The notes beneath the pieces are model-generated. The model did no database searches. It was not told the origin of the DNA and saw only the letters and a program-made list of their open reading frames with translations. DNA of 64,000 nucleotides from CAYOOT01 sp964405665 (GTDB lineage Bacteria > Bdellovibrionota_C > UBA2361 > SZUA-149 > CAZDWZ01). Below, in pieces: positions 52,163-61,600 of this stretch (its first letter is position 1; each line of letters opens with the position of its first letter). The stretch lies in the NCBI GenBank assembly GCA_964405665.1, contig CAYOOT010000003.1:19039-83038 (forward strand). Direction: 5' to 3'. A program made the translations under genes and the position numbers.

Positions 52163-54931
52163 ATGCCAGCAGTAGGATCATCAGGGACAATGGTTGCCGC
52201 AGTGCTAGAAACTGGCGGTTTCATTTTTCAGTCTTTTGTGCTGGATGAGCTGGGCCCCAGCCTAAAAGGCAATGTCGGCGGCTTCATTTATTTAATCGGA
52301 ATTGTTATTGCCTTATATAATTTTACAGTAAGAGGAAGTTATCGCCTTGTTTCCTGGCTTTTAATCGGACCTCCCTTGTTTTTTTCTGTAATCCTACCGC
52401 GAACACACACAGAAAATGCCCGCTGGCAATTTGCTAAAGAAGACAGAGATCAAAGTTATGTTGATGCCGGAGTCCGGAGAATGTACGAAGCTCATAATCC
52501 TGGTGGAGCAGGAAGAAAAGATGTTTCTACGCTTTTTGCTAAATACAATAAAATGATTTCTTTAACTGTGCAGGAAATAGTTGCAATAATTAACCATCGC
52601 CAAAAAGATCGCGACAAAATGTTTATTTTTCGAGGTCAGCTTTATGGTAAACTATATTCCTCATACGTAGACGATACTGCTTTTAAAGATTTTATCCAGG
52701 CAGCGATGTTTGGCGCCTGCAGTAAATTTGTTAAAGCAGGAAGAGTATTGAAAAACGATCAGTCTACGGCCACTCAAAAGCAAATAGCTTCCAGTGATTT
52801 TGATAGTCAGTTTGAAAAAGCGATAGATATTACTCTTACCCCAAAAGCAGCGCTATACTTGGCCTCAAAAGAACTAAAAGAAATTTATGGCAATCCCAGT
52901 GATCCGGAAACTCCTCCAGCTGCACAAGCAGATGCAATTTTACAAGAACTAGTTCAAAGAAATATTAAAATTAATCGAAGCTGTGCTTCAATTTGGGGAG
53001 AAGTACATGCCGGTATACTAGAATATGCTCAAGGAATTGTCGAAAATATTAATGGCATGGGTGCTGCCAATCAGATCGATCGAGATGAATTGTCCAAAGA
53101 ACTAGAAAGAGCAGCAATCGGCAGTACTGCCGGGGACTACACGTCTAAATTAGAAAGATTAGTTGCTCTCTATATCCTTAGAAATGAATTTTTTCGGGGA
53201 AGTAATACTAATTTTTTAAAGAAAGTGGCCCAACAAGCAAGGTCTTTTGGTCAGGTAGAAATACCAGTGGAAGATGATCTGATGCTTACAGAAAATTCTC
53301 GGATAGCAATGATGGAATTTTCTGAAAAAACCAGATTACTGCATGCGGCAAGCAATCTTCCTTATTATCAAGGATTAGCCTTATTCTTTTTGGGAACATT
53401 TTTTCCTTTTTTTGCACTGCTTTTATTAGTTCCAGGCAAACATGCCGGTTTCTTACATTGGTTTATGCTTTGGCTCTGGGTGAAAAGTTGGGATATCGGT
53501 TTTGCAGTTGTGATCCTACTTGATGATGTCTTGTTTGGTTTATTTTCCGTCGCTAAAGATGAAATAAATAAAACTGGAGAGAAGCTCTTAAGTGATGATT
53601 TTGCCCAAACGATGTATGCCTTAACACAAGTTGATCCGACATTTCAGATGGGAACTTATTATAATATTTTGGCCGTAGCAATGCTTTCTATTCCCGTAAT
53701 CAGTTCTCAATTGATTATGGGTTCTGTTTCTGGAGGAGCAAGTATTATTGCATCTGGAATGAGCACCTTAGGAGGAGTGTTTGCCACAACAAGTAGAGTT
53801 GCCGCTCAACAGCAAGCAGTTACTTCATTGAAACAAGAAATTTATGATAACCAATTAGAATCTGCTTATGCAGCCAGTGATGCCAGATTTGGGAGACAAC
53901 CAATTAGTCCTTTGCAACGAGCACAATTTGCTACTGCAGCAAAAGCTGATCGCCACAAAGCTCTTAGTGAAATGATTAAAGAAGCCCCTCCAGGCCCCGA
54001 TGGAAAGAGGCCTCTTCCCGCTGCTACTAATTATGTCAAGGGCTTAGGACAACAATATGGAGGTTCTGCTGGAGGTGTGCATCTGCAATCAGCAGTTCAA
54101 ATTGCAGATAACTCCGGTAGATTGAGTTACAATAGTTCAGGTATCAAAAGACTGGAAGGACAAAGAAAACTAAAAGGGATCCAAGGTCTTACTGGCGAAG
54201 CGGCAAGTCCACAAGGAGGCAATTTTAGAAGAGGTGCAGAAAAAATATATGGAAGACCTGTTCGACCAAATATTACCGCAGATCTTGCTTCTCCTATTGC
54301 AGCAATTTCCGGCGCACTGGCATCAATGGATGCAGCATATCTGGAAGCGGAACTCGGAGTGGAAGCTGCTTTTAGCTATTATGATTTACTTTATGGCGAA
54401 CACGGGAAATTATTGGAAAGAAAAGCGAGAATTTGGGGAATGTTGGAAGTATCTTGGGCCCAGGTGGATGATGGATCAACTGCTTATCAAAAAGTTGCTG
54501 AGTATGAATACTCAATTATTGATAATCAACTAGGCATGGCCAGCACTGTGTTAAGAGAAGCAGCTAAAGCAATGGCTCCCACAAAAGGAAATATCGGAGG
54601 TTTTAAAAGAGCATTTAAATTAGGACTATTGTCTGCGGGTGGCGTTTATCTGGGAAACAAATATTATAAAGATCTGATGGGCAATGTTCAAGTCGATGAA
54701 GATGGTAATCCAGTGTTTGATGATACTGGAATTATTGATCAAATAACGGAAGAAGATTTGAAATCTGCGGATCCTTCAATTATATTGAAGAAAGTATTAA
54801 AGCCAATATTAGAAGAACAATTTACTATTCAAAACAAAGAAGGCAAAGAAGAATTTAATGATGAAAGATTCAATAAATGGATTAAGAATTTATATAAAGT
54901 AGAAAATGACTCAGAGAGTTCTAAAGAATAA
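52163..54931 (+). CDS. TraG-N-like polytopic membrane protein 5
   Basis: The 922-residue last paralogue starts MVAAVLETGGFIFQSFVL, followed by FIYLIGIVIALYNFTVRG and SWLLIGPPLFFSVIL. Its periplasmic domain has FGACSKFVKAG and RSCASIWGEV. The second block at about 395-462 is LPYYQGLALFFLGTFFPFFAL, LVPGKHAGF, LWLWVKSWDIGFAVVIL. The C-terminal part is helical and ends in an acidic region with QVDEDGNPVFDD and many Lys/Glu. It begins 6 bases after gene 4. Its stop overlaps the convergent minus-strand gene by about 20 bases, so there is no room for a terminator. Confidence 0.6.
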   Translation: MPAVGSSGTMVAAVLETGGFIFQSFVLDELGPSLKGNVGGFIYLIGIVIALYNFTVRGSYRLVSWLLIGPPLFFSVILPRTHTENARWQFAKEDRDQSYVDAGVRRMYEAHNPGGAGRKDVSTLFAKYNKMISLTVQEIVAIINHRQKDRDKMFIFRGQLYGKLYSSYVDDTAFKDFIQAAMFGACSKFVKAGRVLKNDQSTATQKQIASSDFDSQFEKAIDITLTPKAALYLASKELKEIYGNPSDPETPPAAQADAILQELVQRNIKINRSCASIWGEVHAGILEYAQGIVENINGMGAANQIDRDELSKELERAAIGSTAGDYTSKLERLVALYILRNEFFRGSNTNFLKKVAQQARSFGQVEIPVEDDLMLTENSRIAMMEFSEKTRLLHAASNLPYYQGLALFFLGTFFPFFALLLLVPGKHAGFLHWFMLWLWVKSWDIGFAVVILLDDVLFGLFSVAKDEINKTGEKLLSDDFAQTMYALTQVDPTFQMGTYYNILAVAMLSIPVISSQLIMGSVSGGASIIASGMSTLGGVFATTSRVAAQQQAVTSLKQEIYDNQLESAYAASDARFGRQPISPLQRAQFATAAKADRHKALSEMIKEAPPGPDGKRPLPAATNYVKGLGQQYGGSAGGVHLQSAVQIADNSGRLSYNSSGIKRLEGQRKLKGIQGLTGEAASPQGGNFRRGAEKIYGRPVRPNITADLASPIAAISGALASMDAAYLEAELGVEAAFSYYDLLYGEHGKLLERKARIWGMLEVSWAQVDDGSTAYQKVAEYEYSIIDNQLGMASTVLREAAKAMAPTKGNIGGFKRAFKLGLLSAGGVYLGNKYYKDLMGNVQVDEDGNPVFDDTGIIDQITEEDLKSADPSIILKKVLKPILEEQFTIQNKEGKEEFNDERFNKWIKNLYKVENDSESSKE

Positions 54932-56482
54932 ACAAAGGAACAATTCTTGATCATAAGTAAGGAATCTTTTCATTTTTTCCAAATAGGAATTTCTTTCATC
55001 TTCTAAATTCAATTTTAAACAAATTTCCAAGTAATAATAAGACAGTCGCAAGTTGATAAACTTTGTTTCAAGAAAATTAGACAAGACATTAAAAGCTTCC
55101 TGATATTGAGAAAGTTTACACAACAAATATATTTTTAATTCGATAATTTCAGTAATCAAATTGTCATTGGCTTCAAAAGGGAGTTTGATCTTATTGATCT
55201 CTGCAAGAATCTGAGCAAAATCGTTTTTATTGTTTTTTTCAAGAAATAACGAATTTAAATAAAAATCAATATTTTTTATGCTCTGATCTTGGTCGGCATT
55301 TTTATAATCTAAATATTTTTCAATAGCCGAGTAATTACCCTCTTTAATAAGGATATATATTAATTGTCTTCTTAAAAAAGGATTCTGCTGCGATACTTTG
55401 CTCAAATACTCGATACATTCACTAGACTTATTGTAAACTAAATTTGCCAGCAGAATATCCTCATTCATTGAGATATAATCTTTAGGACTTAAAAGCATTA
55501 GGGGGCTCAATGCCAAGCTGGAAAATATATCTGCTGCCTCAATTAGACTAAATTTTTCATTAATAACTTTATTAATATAATTAATGTTTTCAATCAGACT
55601 GAAAGCTGTTTCTTTATTTGATTCTGCAAGCAGTTTAAGGCGATTGGGCAATGGTTTCTGATGATAGGCAGTTAAAAGGCTCAGCGCTACAAGAGCAATT
55701 AGTTCATTGGGAAAAGTGCTGAGATTTAAAAGAAGTTGTATTTTTTGCTCCTTAGTTACTTGCAGATTACTTAAATAAAAATTTAGTTGATGAGTATTTC
55801 TGCTTAAAAAAGGCTCGTCATTATAAGCAAGGGGAGGGAGAATCAAGAAACTATGGTACAACTCGGCTTGAGCTCCCAAATTTTCTACAGGAAAAACTCT
55901 TCGATAAAATTCGGCACAAGACAAACTGAGATGGTAAAGAACCAGTTTTATTTTTTTTAAAAAATCTTGTTCTTCAATTTCTTTTAATTTACCTTCTGCA
56001 TAAGGCGACAAACCAAAAAACAAACCTAGGGCAAACATGCTGATTAATTTAGGATTGGTTGTGAGATCTCTTTTGATTTTGGAAAAAAAGGGGAAAGGGT
56101 TTGCGGGATTTTCCAAGATGTTCTTTAAATTTTTACTGATATTAATTTGGGAAACTTCATTTTCTTTTTGAAAATCTCCTCCCTTGATACTTAAAATAAC
56201 TTCTTCCGCAACAAGTGAAAGTTTAACTTCAGCCTTGGCAGAAAAAGTTGACCAACATTTATAGGCGATAACACCCAAATAGCAAGAAGCACCAAAGATA
56301 TGAGAAAGATCTTTAGCGTTATAATCTTTTTTTCGAATTAATTGCTGTAAAAATAAATCTAAATTACCCACAGAAGGAAAAGTAAAATCAAGATGATAGC
56401 GTTGATGCTTTTCTAAAATTTTGTTCCAAAAGCTGGAAAAACCAAGAGCCAATTCCGAAATACTTTCTTCAATCATTGGCAA
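54911..56482 (-). CDS. TPR-type protein B (paralogue of the gene at 35931)
   Basis: The 523-residue protein aligns over its first 290 residues with the protein at 35931-37547: SCYLGVIAYKCWSTFS matches AAYLAIIAHDCWQLYE, MFALGLFFGLSPYAEG matches PFAIGVVTGLSPYIEG, and CAEFYRRVFPVENLGAQAELYHSFLILPPLAY (in parts) matches the equivalent region. The rest is helical repeats (YLSKVSQQNPFLRRQLI, SQYQEAFNVLSNFLE), TPR-like. It is the last gene of the deacetylase operon and overlaps the preceding gene by 14 bases. It overlaps the convergent TraG-like gene 5 at the stop. Confidence 0.75.
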   Translation of the reverse strand: MPMIEESISELALGFSSFWNKILEKHQRYHLDFTFPSVGNLDLFLQQLIRKKDYNAKDLSHIFGASCYLGVIAYKCWSTFSAKAEVKLSLVAEEVILSIKGGDFQKENEVSQINISKNLKNILENPANPFPFFSKIKRDLTTNPKLISMFALGLFFGLSPYAEGKLKEIEEQDFLKKIKLVLYHLSLSCAEFYRRVFPVENLGAQAELYHSFLILPPLAYNDEPFLSRNTHQLNFYLSNLQVTKEQKIQLLLNLSTFPNELIALVALSLLTAYHQKPLPNRLKLLAESNKETAFSLIENINYINKVINEKFSLIEAADIFSSLALSPLMLLSPKDYISMNEDILLANLVYNKSSECIEYLSKVSQQNPFLRRQLIYILIKEGNYSAIEKYLDYKNADQDQSIKNIDFYLNSLFLEKNNKNDFAQILAEINKIKLPFEANDNLITEIIELKIYLLCKLSQYQEAFNVLSNFLETKFINLRLSYYYLEICLKLNLEDERNSYLEKMKRFLTYDQELFLCLFFRTL

Positions 56483-57518
56483 TATTCCAAAGTGTTAAAA
56501 ACAAATCTTCAAAGTTCTTAGAGTTTTCCTCAAATAAACTAACTCGAGGAAGAATAATAGGAAATTCTTTCTTTTGCGAATCATAAAAGACGGTATCTCC
56601 TCCTAGCGCAAATTTATGGATCATTTTTTTGATCGCCAGTTCACAATTAGTATTTATTTTACACTCCGGAAAAGCAAAAATCGGAAATGGTTTCTGCAAC
56701 TTAGAGTTTAATACTTCAAAAGATTGTTTAACATCTACTTCCATCGCCTCTACTTCCAAATCAGAAAAGAAATTGGGAATATGACCCATACTTCCAAAAA
56801 GAATTCCTGATTGTTCCATTGTTTTAACTTCCTGCCAATTCATATACGTTGGATCGCTAGGATAACCACCTCCCAATCGACTAAATATCTCAGAAAGAGA
56901 AAATAATGCTGTTAATCTTAATTTTAATTCTAAAGCATTTAGTCCAATAACAAATAAAGAAATAAGTTCTAAACTTATTTCCAAATTGGGAGATGCTTCC
57001 CGCATCGCAGCGAGGATATTTGCTGGAAAAAAATCATAGATTGGCATCGTCACTTTTACATGTTTTAAATGCAGTAACATGATCATCACCTTATCTTCCC
57101 AATACATGTCTTCTGATCCAATTACTGAAGTGGGGAGGAAGCTGGTAACAGGTGCTTGATATTTAACAATCAAGGGATAAGCATAAATAAAATTATCAAC
57201 CCAGCCGCCATCAAAAGTAATTACAATAGTTTTATCAGGGATCTCTAAATTGTTTTCTAAAGAATTAAGTAATTGCGCTAATGGTATTATTTTATAATTT
57301 TTAATGAGATACTTTAAGTGTCTTTCGAAAGTAGCTGGTGTAACGTATTTTAAATTGGAAATAGGATAAGGTAGTTTTTCGGGTTCAATTATCCTTTGAT
57401 AACGAATAATTTTCCATTTAGCAGCGCCAGCACTAATTTTTGCCCTGCGGACAAACTCCAATTCACCTGAATGATATTTTTTTGAAAGTTCAAGTTGTTT
57501 TGATTTTTTATCTTCCAC
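56469..57518 (-). CDS. NodB-fold protein without metal ligands (degenerate polysaccharide deacetylase)
   Basis: The 349-residue protein aligns with its neighbour (LRYH or RYQRIIEPEKLPYPISNLKYVTPATF versus TFHHVIDPEILPYPLEDGMYVRPATF, each in parts). The NodB active site is changed: ITFDGGW (Asp103, Gly104) in place of TFDD, and FGSMGHIPNF (Met244, His246, Pro248) in place of the HSHSH ligands. So two of the His and one Asp metal ligands are missing, and the protein probably does not deacetylate. It may bind sugars or a partner. It is 2 bases after the intact gene and overlaps the TPR gene by 14 bases. Confidence 0.8.
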   Translation of the reverse strand: MEDKKSKQLELSKKYHSGELEFVRRAKISAGAAKWKIIRYQRIIEPEKLPYPISNLKYVTPATFERHLKYLIKNYKIIPLAQLLNSLENNLEIPDKTIVITFDGGWVDNFIYAYPLIVKYQAPVTSFLPTSVIGSEDMYWEDKVMIMLLHLKHVKVTMPIYDFFPANILAAMREASPNLEISLELISLFVIGLNALELKLRLTALFSLSEIFSRLGGGYPSDPTYMNWQEVKTMEQSGILFGSMGHIPNFFSDLEVEAMEVDVKQSFEVLNSKLQKPFPIFAFPECKINTNCELAIKKMIHKFALGGDTVFYDSQKKEFPIILPRVSLFEENSKNFEDLFLTLWNIAND

Positions 57519-57520
57519 GC

Positions 57521-58540
57521 CTAGGGTCCTATTGTATATCTGAATAAATCCTTTGTTTTAGAGATATCGTCATGGATGTTTATTCTACTTAAGATTTTAG
57601 GATTAGTGGACAAATTATTGCGGCCAGAGGTAATAAATGCAGCTTTAAAGCCTAATTTGTCTAAAACTTCCTGAGTTGAATTATTATAATAACCTCCAGG
57701 ATAGCAAAAGACATTTAACGGCTGAATATTTTCTTTATTCATTATTGCTAAGGAATTTTCAATATCTGATTTTAAGTCTTCTTTGGCAATTTTTCGCAAA
57801 TCGGCATGACTATGAGAATGACTGGCAAAAGTAATGTTAAACTGGGACATCTCTCTTATTTCATCCCAATTAAGAAAAGTTCTTGCTGGAGAATATAAGG
57901 AACTTAGATCGGCAAATTGAGCTTCCAATTTTTGCAGTAGTTTTAAACTCTCACTTGGGTCAGTATACTTATAATAATCAAGTAATTTCTCTAGATTTTT
58001 TCCATTGGGCTTTAATAAATAATTATTGATTAATCTAAACTCGTTTTCACTAAATTCTTCTTTTTTTAAGGAGTCCTTTTGGCACTCTTTTAAAAGAATT
58101 ATAATTTTATCAGTCCAAAATAGATCATTAGTATTAACAAATGAAGTAGGAATAAATATTGTTGCTGGAATTTTTAATGATTTTAAGAGAGGGAAGGCAT
58201 AAAGGTAATTGTCATGCCAAGCATCATCAAATGTTAAAGTAAGTGTTTTGCCAGATATTTCCTTTTTGCTTTCAAGACGATTTAGCAACTCCGAAATTGA
58301 AATTACCTCAAACTCATTAGCCAGATATTCAATCAGCATTTTAAAGGTTGCTGGTCGAACATACATTCCATCCTCAAGGGGATAAGGTAAGATCTCTGGA
58401 TCAATCACATGATGAAAGGTTAATACTTTAGGGGATTTGCTTATATAGCCTAATCCATTGAAAATCTTAGTGATTTTATCTATTGAAAAGAATTTCCCTA
58501 AAACAGTTTTAACTTCATTTTTAAATAATTCTAAGCTCAT
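57521..58540 (-). CDS. Polysaccharide deacetylase (NodB homology domain)
   Basis: The 339-residue protein shows the carbohydrate esterase 4 motifs: TLTFDDAWHDN (Asp105, Asp106), IPATIFIPTSFV, and FASHSHSHADL (His241, His245) as the metal triad, then YPGGYYNNSTQEVLDKLGFKAAFIT. This predicts removal of N- or O-acetyl groups from a cell-wall or exopolysaccharide chain. There is no signal peptide, so it may act inside the cell or need another route. It is the first gene of the operon with the degenerate copy and the TPR-type protein. Start ATG 58540 is divergent from the giant gene at 58634. Confidence 0.88.
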   Translation of the reverse strand: MSLELFKNEVKTVLGKFFSIDKITKIFNGLGYISKSPKVLTFHHVIDPEILPYPLEDGMYVRPATFKMLIEYLANEFEVISISELLNRLESKKEISGKTLTLTFDDAWHDNYLYAFPLLKSLKIPATIFIPTSFVNTNDLFWTDKIIILLKECQKDSLKKEEFSENEFRLINNYLLKPNGKNLEKLLDYYKYTDPSESLKLLQKLEAQFADLSSLYSPARTFLNWDEIREMSQFNITFASHSHSHADLRKIAKEDLKSDIENSLAIMNKENIQPLNVFCYPGGYYNNSTQEVLDKLGFKAAFITSGRNNLSTNPKILSRINIHDDISKTKDLFRYTIGP

Positions 58541-58633
58541 TTTAATGTCAGATTTAAATTCAGAACATAAGTAACTTTAGTTCTCATACTTAGCATAACA
58601 TTAGAAAGAAGGCTTATAAAATTAAATAGTTAG

Positions 58634-61600
58634 ATGGGATCAGAAAATTTACAAATTAGAAATGCTTCTGTCACACAAACTGCAGCTGAAGCAAGTGCTG
58701 GAGTGGGTACAGTAACGAGTCTGATTCATCAGCAGGCGAAAGAATTTGCTGAGCAACGGGCAACTTTAATACACCGAAAATTTCCAGAAACAAGTGAAGA
58801 GTTAAAATCCTGCAATGAGGACATTCAAAGAATCAGAAAAAAGATTGAATCAAGAACCAACTCCCGAGATCTTCTTGAAAATTTAGATCAAACAGTTAAA
58901 TATTATGAAGACACCAAGCGCTTGCAACTAGCAAGCGCTGATGTTTGGAATCTCAGTAGAGATATTCAGGAAGCCAGAGGAATTAATGGACTAGGAGATG
59001 CTTCAAAAGCAATAAAGAGATATCAGGATTATGTCAGCTCACTTTCTGATCTTTTTAAAAGAAACCCCTCATTTAGAAATGTTCTAGAAGAACACTCCCA
59101 AAAAGCTCAAGAAGAAGTTAAATTTTCCATGGAAAAGGGCTTTAAAGTGGCTCAGGAAATCAAACTCTCGATCGAGGGTTTGGGAACTAATCAAGATCTG
59201 CTTGATGCAGCAATCAAAAAACTTTCGCCCCATGAACTTAAGTATATGCGAGCGGCTTTTAAGCAAACAGTTGGAGATTTAACTGAATGGATTAAGGGAG
59301 ATTTTTGGTTTGCTTCGGATGCTGCAAAATATCTTAATGCAGTGGATATTACCGGAAGCCATGACAATTACAAACCACCTGCCAAAGTAGTGGATACTAA
59401 AAATTTTTCCCGAGTTCGCTTTTTAGAAAAAAATACTGCAGATATTCTCAGTGAAAATCAAACCGGTTCCATTGCTAACAATATTTTAAGTTCAGATAAT
59501 CTACCACAGTTATTAAATTCCTTAATTAAACTCCAAACACTTCCTGAGAATCAGCAAAAAGAAGTCTTGAAGTTTTTGCAAAGTGAAACTGCTGGAAATT
59601 TTATTTCTTACTTAAGAAGACATAATAAAATTGAGATTAGTCAAAATACAGCAGAGTTTTTAAATAAACTTTCTTTAAACACTCCTCAGAGTTTAAAAAG
59701 TAATTGGTCTAGTTTCTTAGACCATCAAGTAAAAGAGTTTGCCACCGGCATTGGCAAAGAAGAAGCTCAATTAAATCCTGATCGGGAAAGAATAAATTTA
59801 TTAAATAAGCAGCTACAGCAAATAGTAGATCTTTCCAAACAGTTTGGCGAAAGTATCGATATTAAACAGTTGGAAAAAAAGAAATTACAATTTGTTTTAA
59901 TCACTCAAGCAGAAGAAATTAAATCTTTTGTTACTGGAAAATTTAAAAATCCGGAATTGTATCAATTAAGCAAACATTTAGATACTGCCAACCAACAAGC
60001 GCTTATTAAAAGAACTCAGGCTGAAGTCGCCGCATATGTCGAATCCAAAAAAAGCTTTATTAAACTATTTCCCGAATTAAACAAAGAAATTAAAGAAGCA
60101 GAACAAGTCGGCGCAAGAGAAGGAGCTGCCATAGCACAAAAGATTTATAGTGGCATTCAGGGATTTAAAAAATTATGCGATCATTGGGAATGGGGCAATG
60201 GGGAACTACTAAATATTGCCAAGGGCCTAAGTGAAAGTGATTTTGATTTAGTTAAGCTTTATTGGAGAAGACAATATGGCACAGAATTTCTGGAAGATTT
60301 GCAGACAGAAATCGGTAACACCGCTGATTACAAAATCGTAGTTTGCAGATCACAAGGGAAAGTAGCAGAAGCCTTAGCCATTGAAACATTACAAAATATT
60401 GGCGATCCTGATTATTTAGAAAAACAAATTCTACCTTTATTAAATCCTCAGAATATTGCTGCTTTCGATCGAGAATTTTCTAAATTAGCACCAAAGTTAA
60501 CAGTAAGTCATAGAAACGGCGGCAGAACTGTATCCAAAGATTTTACTACTGCAGTTAACCTCAAAATCGGTGAGCATAAAAACAAGAGATTAATTATTGC
60601 TTTATATAATCAAGCACATGCAAAAGAAGATACCTTCGTAAAACTAAGAGCAGAAGTTGATAAAGCCATCTTTTTTAGACATTTTGAAAATTCTCAGGGT
60701 GAAGATTGCGCCAAATTTTTAAATCAAATGGCCAGCAACGGATCACAAGGGTATGAGTTAATTTATCGCAATGATCCAAAAAAATTATTGGAAAAATTAA
60801 AGCTAGATGGTGTCAATGAAAAAGGTTATGTTGATACCACAAGACTAGATGCCTTTATTGCCGCTTGTGGTGGTGAAAAGAGATTAAATTTAATCTTAGA
60901 TCAAGAAAAAGCCAAAGTAGATCTGACAGCGAATCTTAATGATGCTCAGGTGGAATGGTGTCGATCGATGATTGTCTCTGATAAAGAGGGCAAAAGGAAT
61001 TCTAATAAATTTCAAGAACACATTGTTGCTCTAAGATATGCCGGATACGATAAGTACACCTTTGGTTGGGGAACGGATGAGGATATAATTAAAGAGCATT
61101 TTGTTCTTAGCGATCGAATTTCAGCCAATATTAGCTCAAAAGAACAGAAAGAATTTTTTATTAACAACCAGCGAGCATATAATAAGAAATTTTTTGAGCT
61201 GAGTGAATTTTCAGCAGAAGCTCAAGCCATTATTAAGGGAGAGTTAGATGAATGGGATCAAAAACTAACCAGTGATCGTCGCTTAAATGGAGAACTTTCT
61301 GAATGCGGTCAGGTCTGTGAAGCTCTGGGCCGTCCTTATTGGTGGAATGGAACTAATTCTGCGGTTGTAAAAAATATTGTCAGGCATAAAAATTCTCAAC
61401 AATTATCAGAATTCGATCACAATCTACAAAAATATTTATCAGAAATGGGCTATCAATCCTTAGTTCAATCCTATGTAGCTGATAATGATAAATCAACGGA
61501 TGGTAAATCAGCAGCACCGCTATTAAAAGGCTGGCTGATGGAAGAAGGTGAGGAAAAAGTAGAAACGGAACTTTTACTTGCCGGCAGACCGGAAACTTTA

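Noticed and set aside
37963..54931. The cluster as part of an integrative conjugative element
   Set aside because: No integrase, relaxase, coupling ATPase, attachment site or flanking tRNA is seen; tRNA genes in the window are over 30 kb away. Remains possible only if such genes lie outside the window.
58541..58633. Start of the giant frame further upstream
   Set aside because: An in-frame TAG directly precedes ATG 58634, so this is the first possible Met; the absence of a clear ribosome-binding site lowers confidence in it but offers no better upstream choice.
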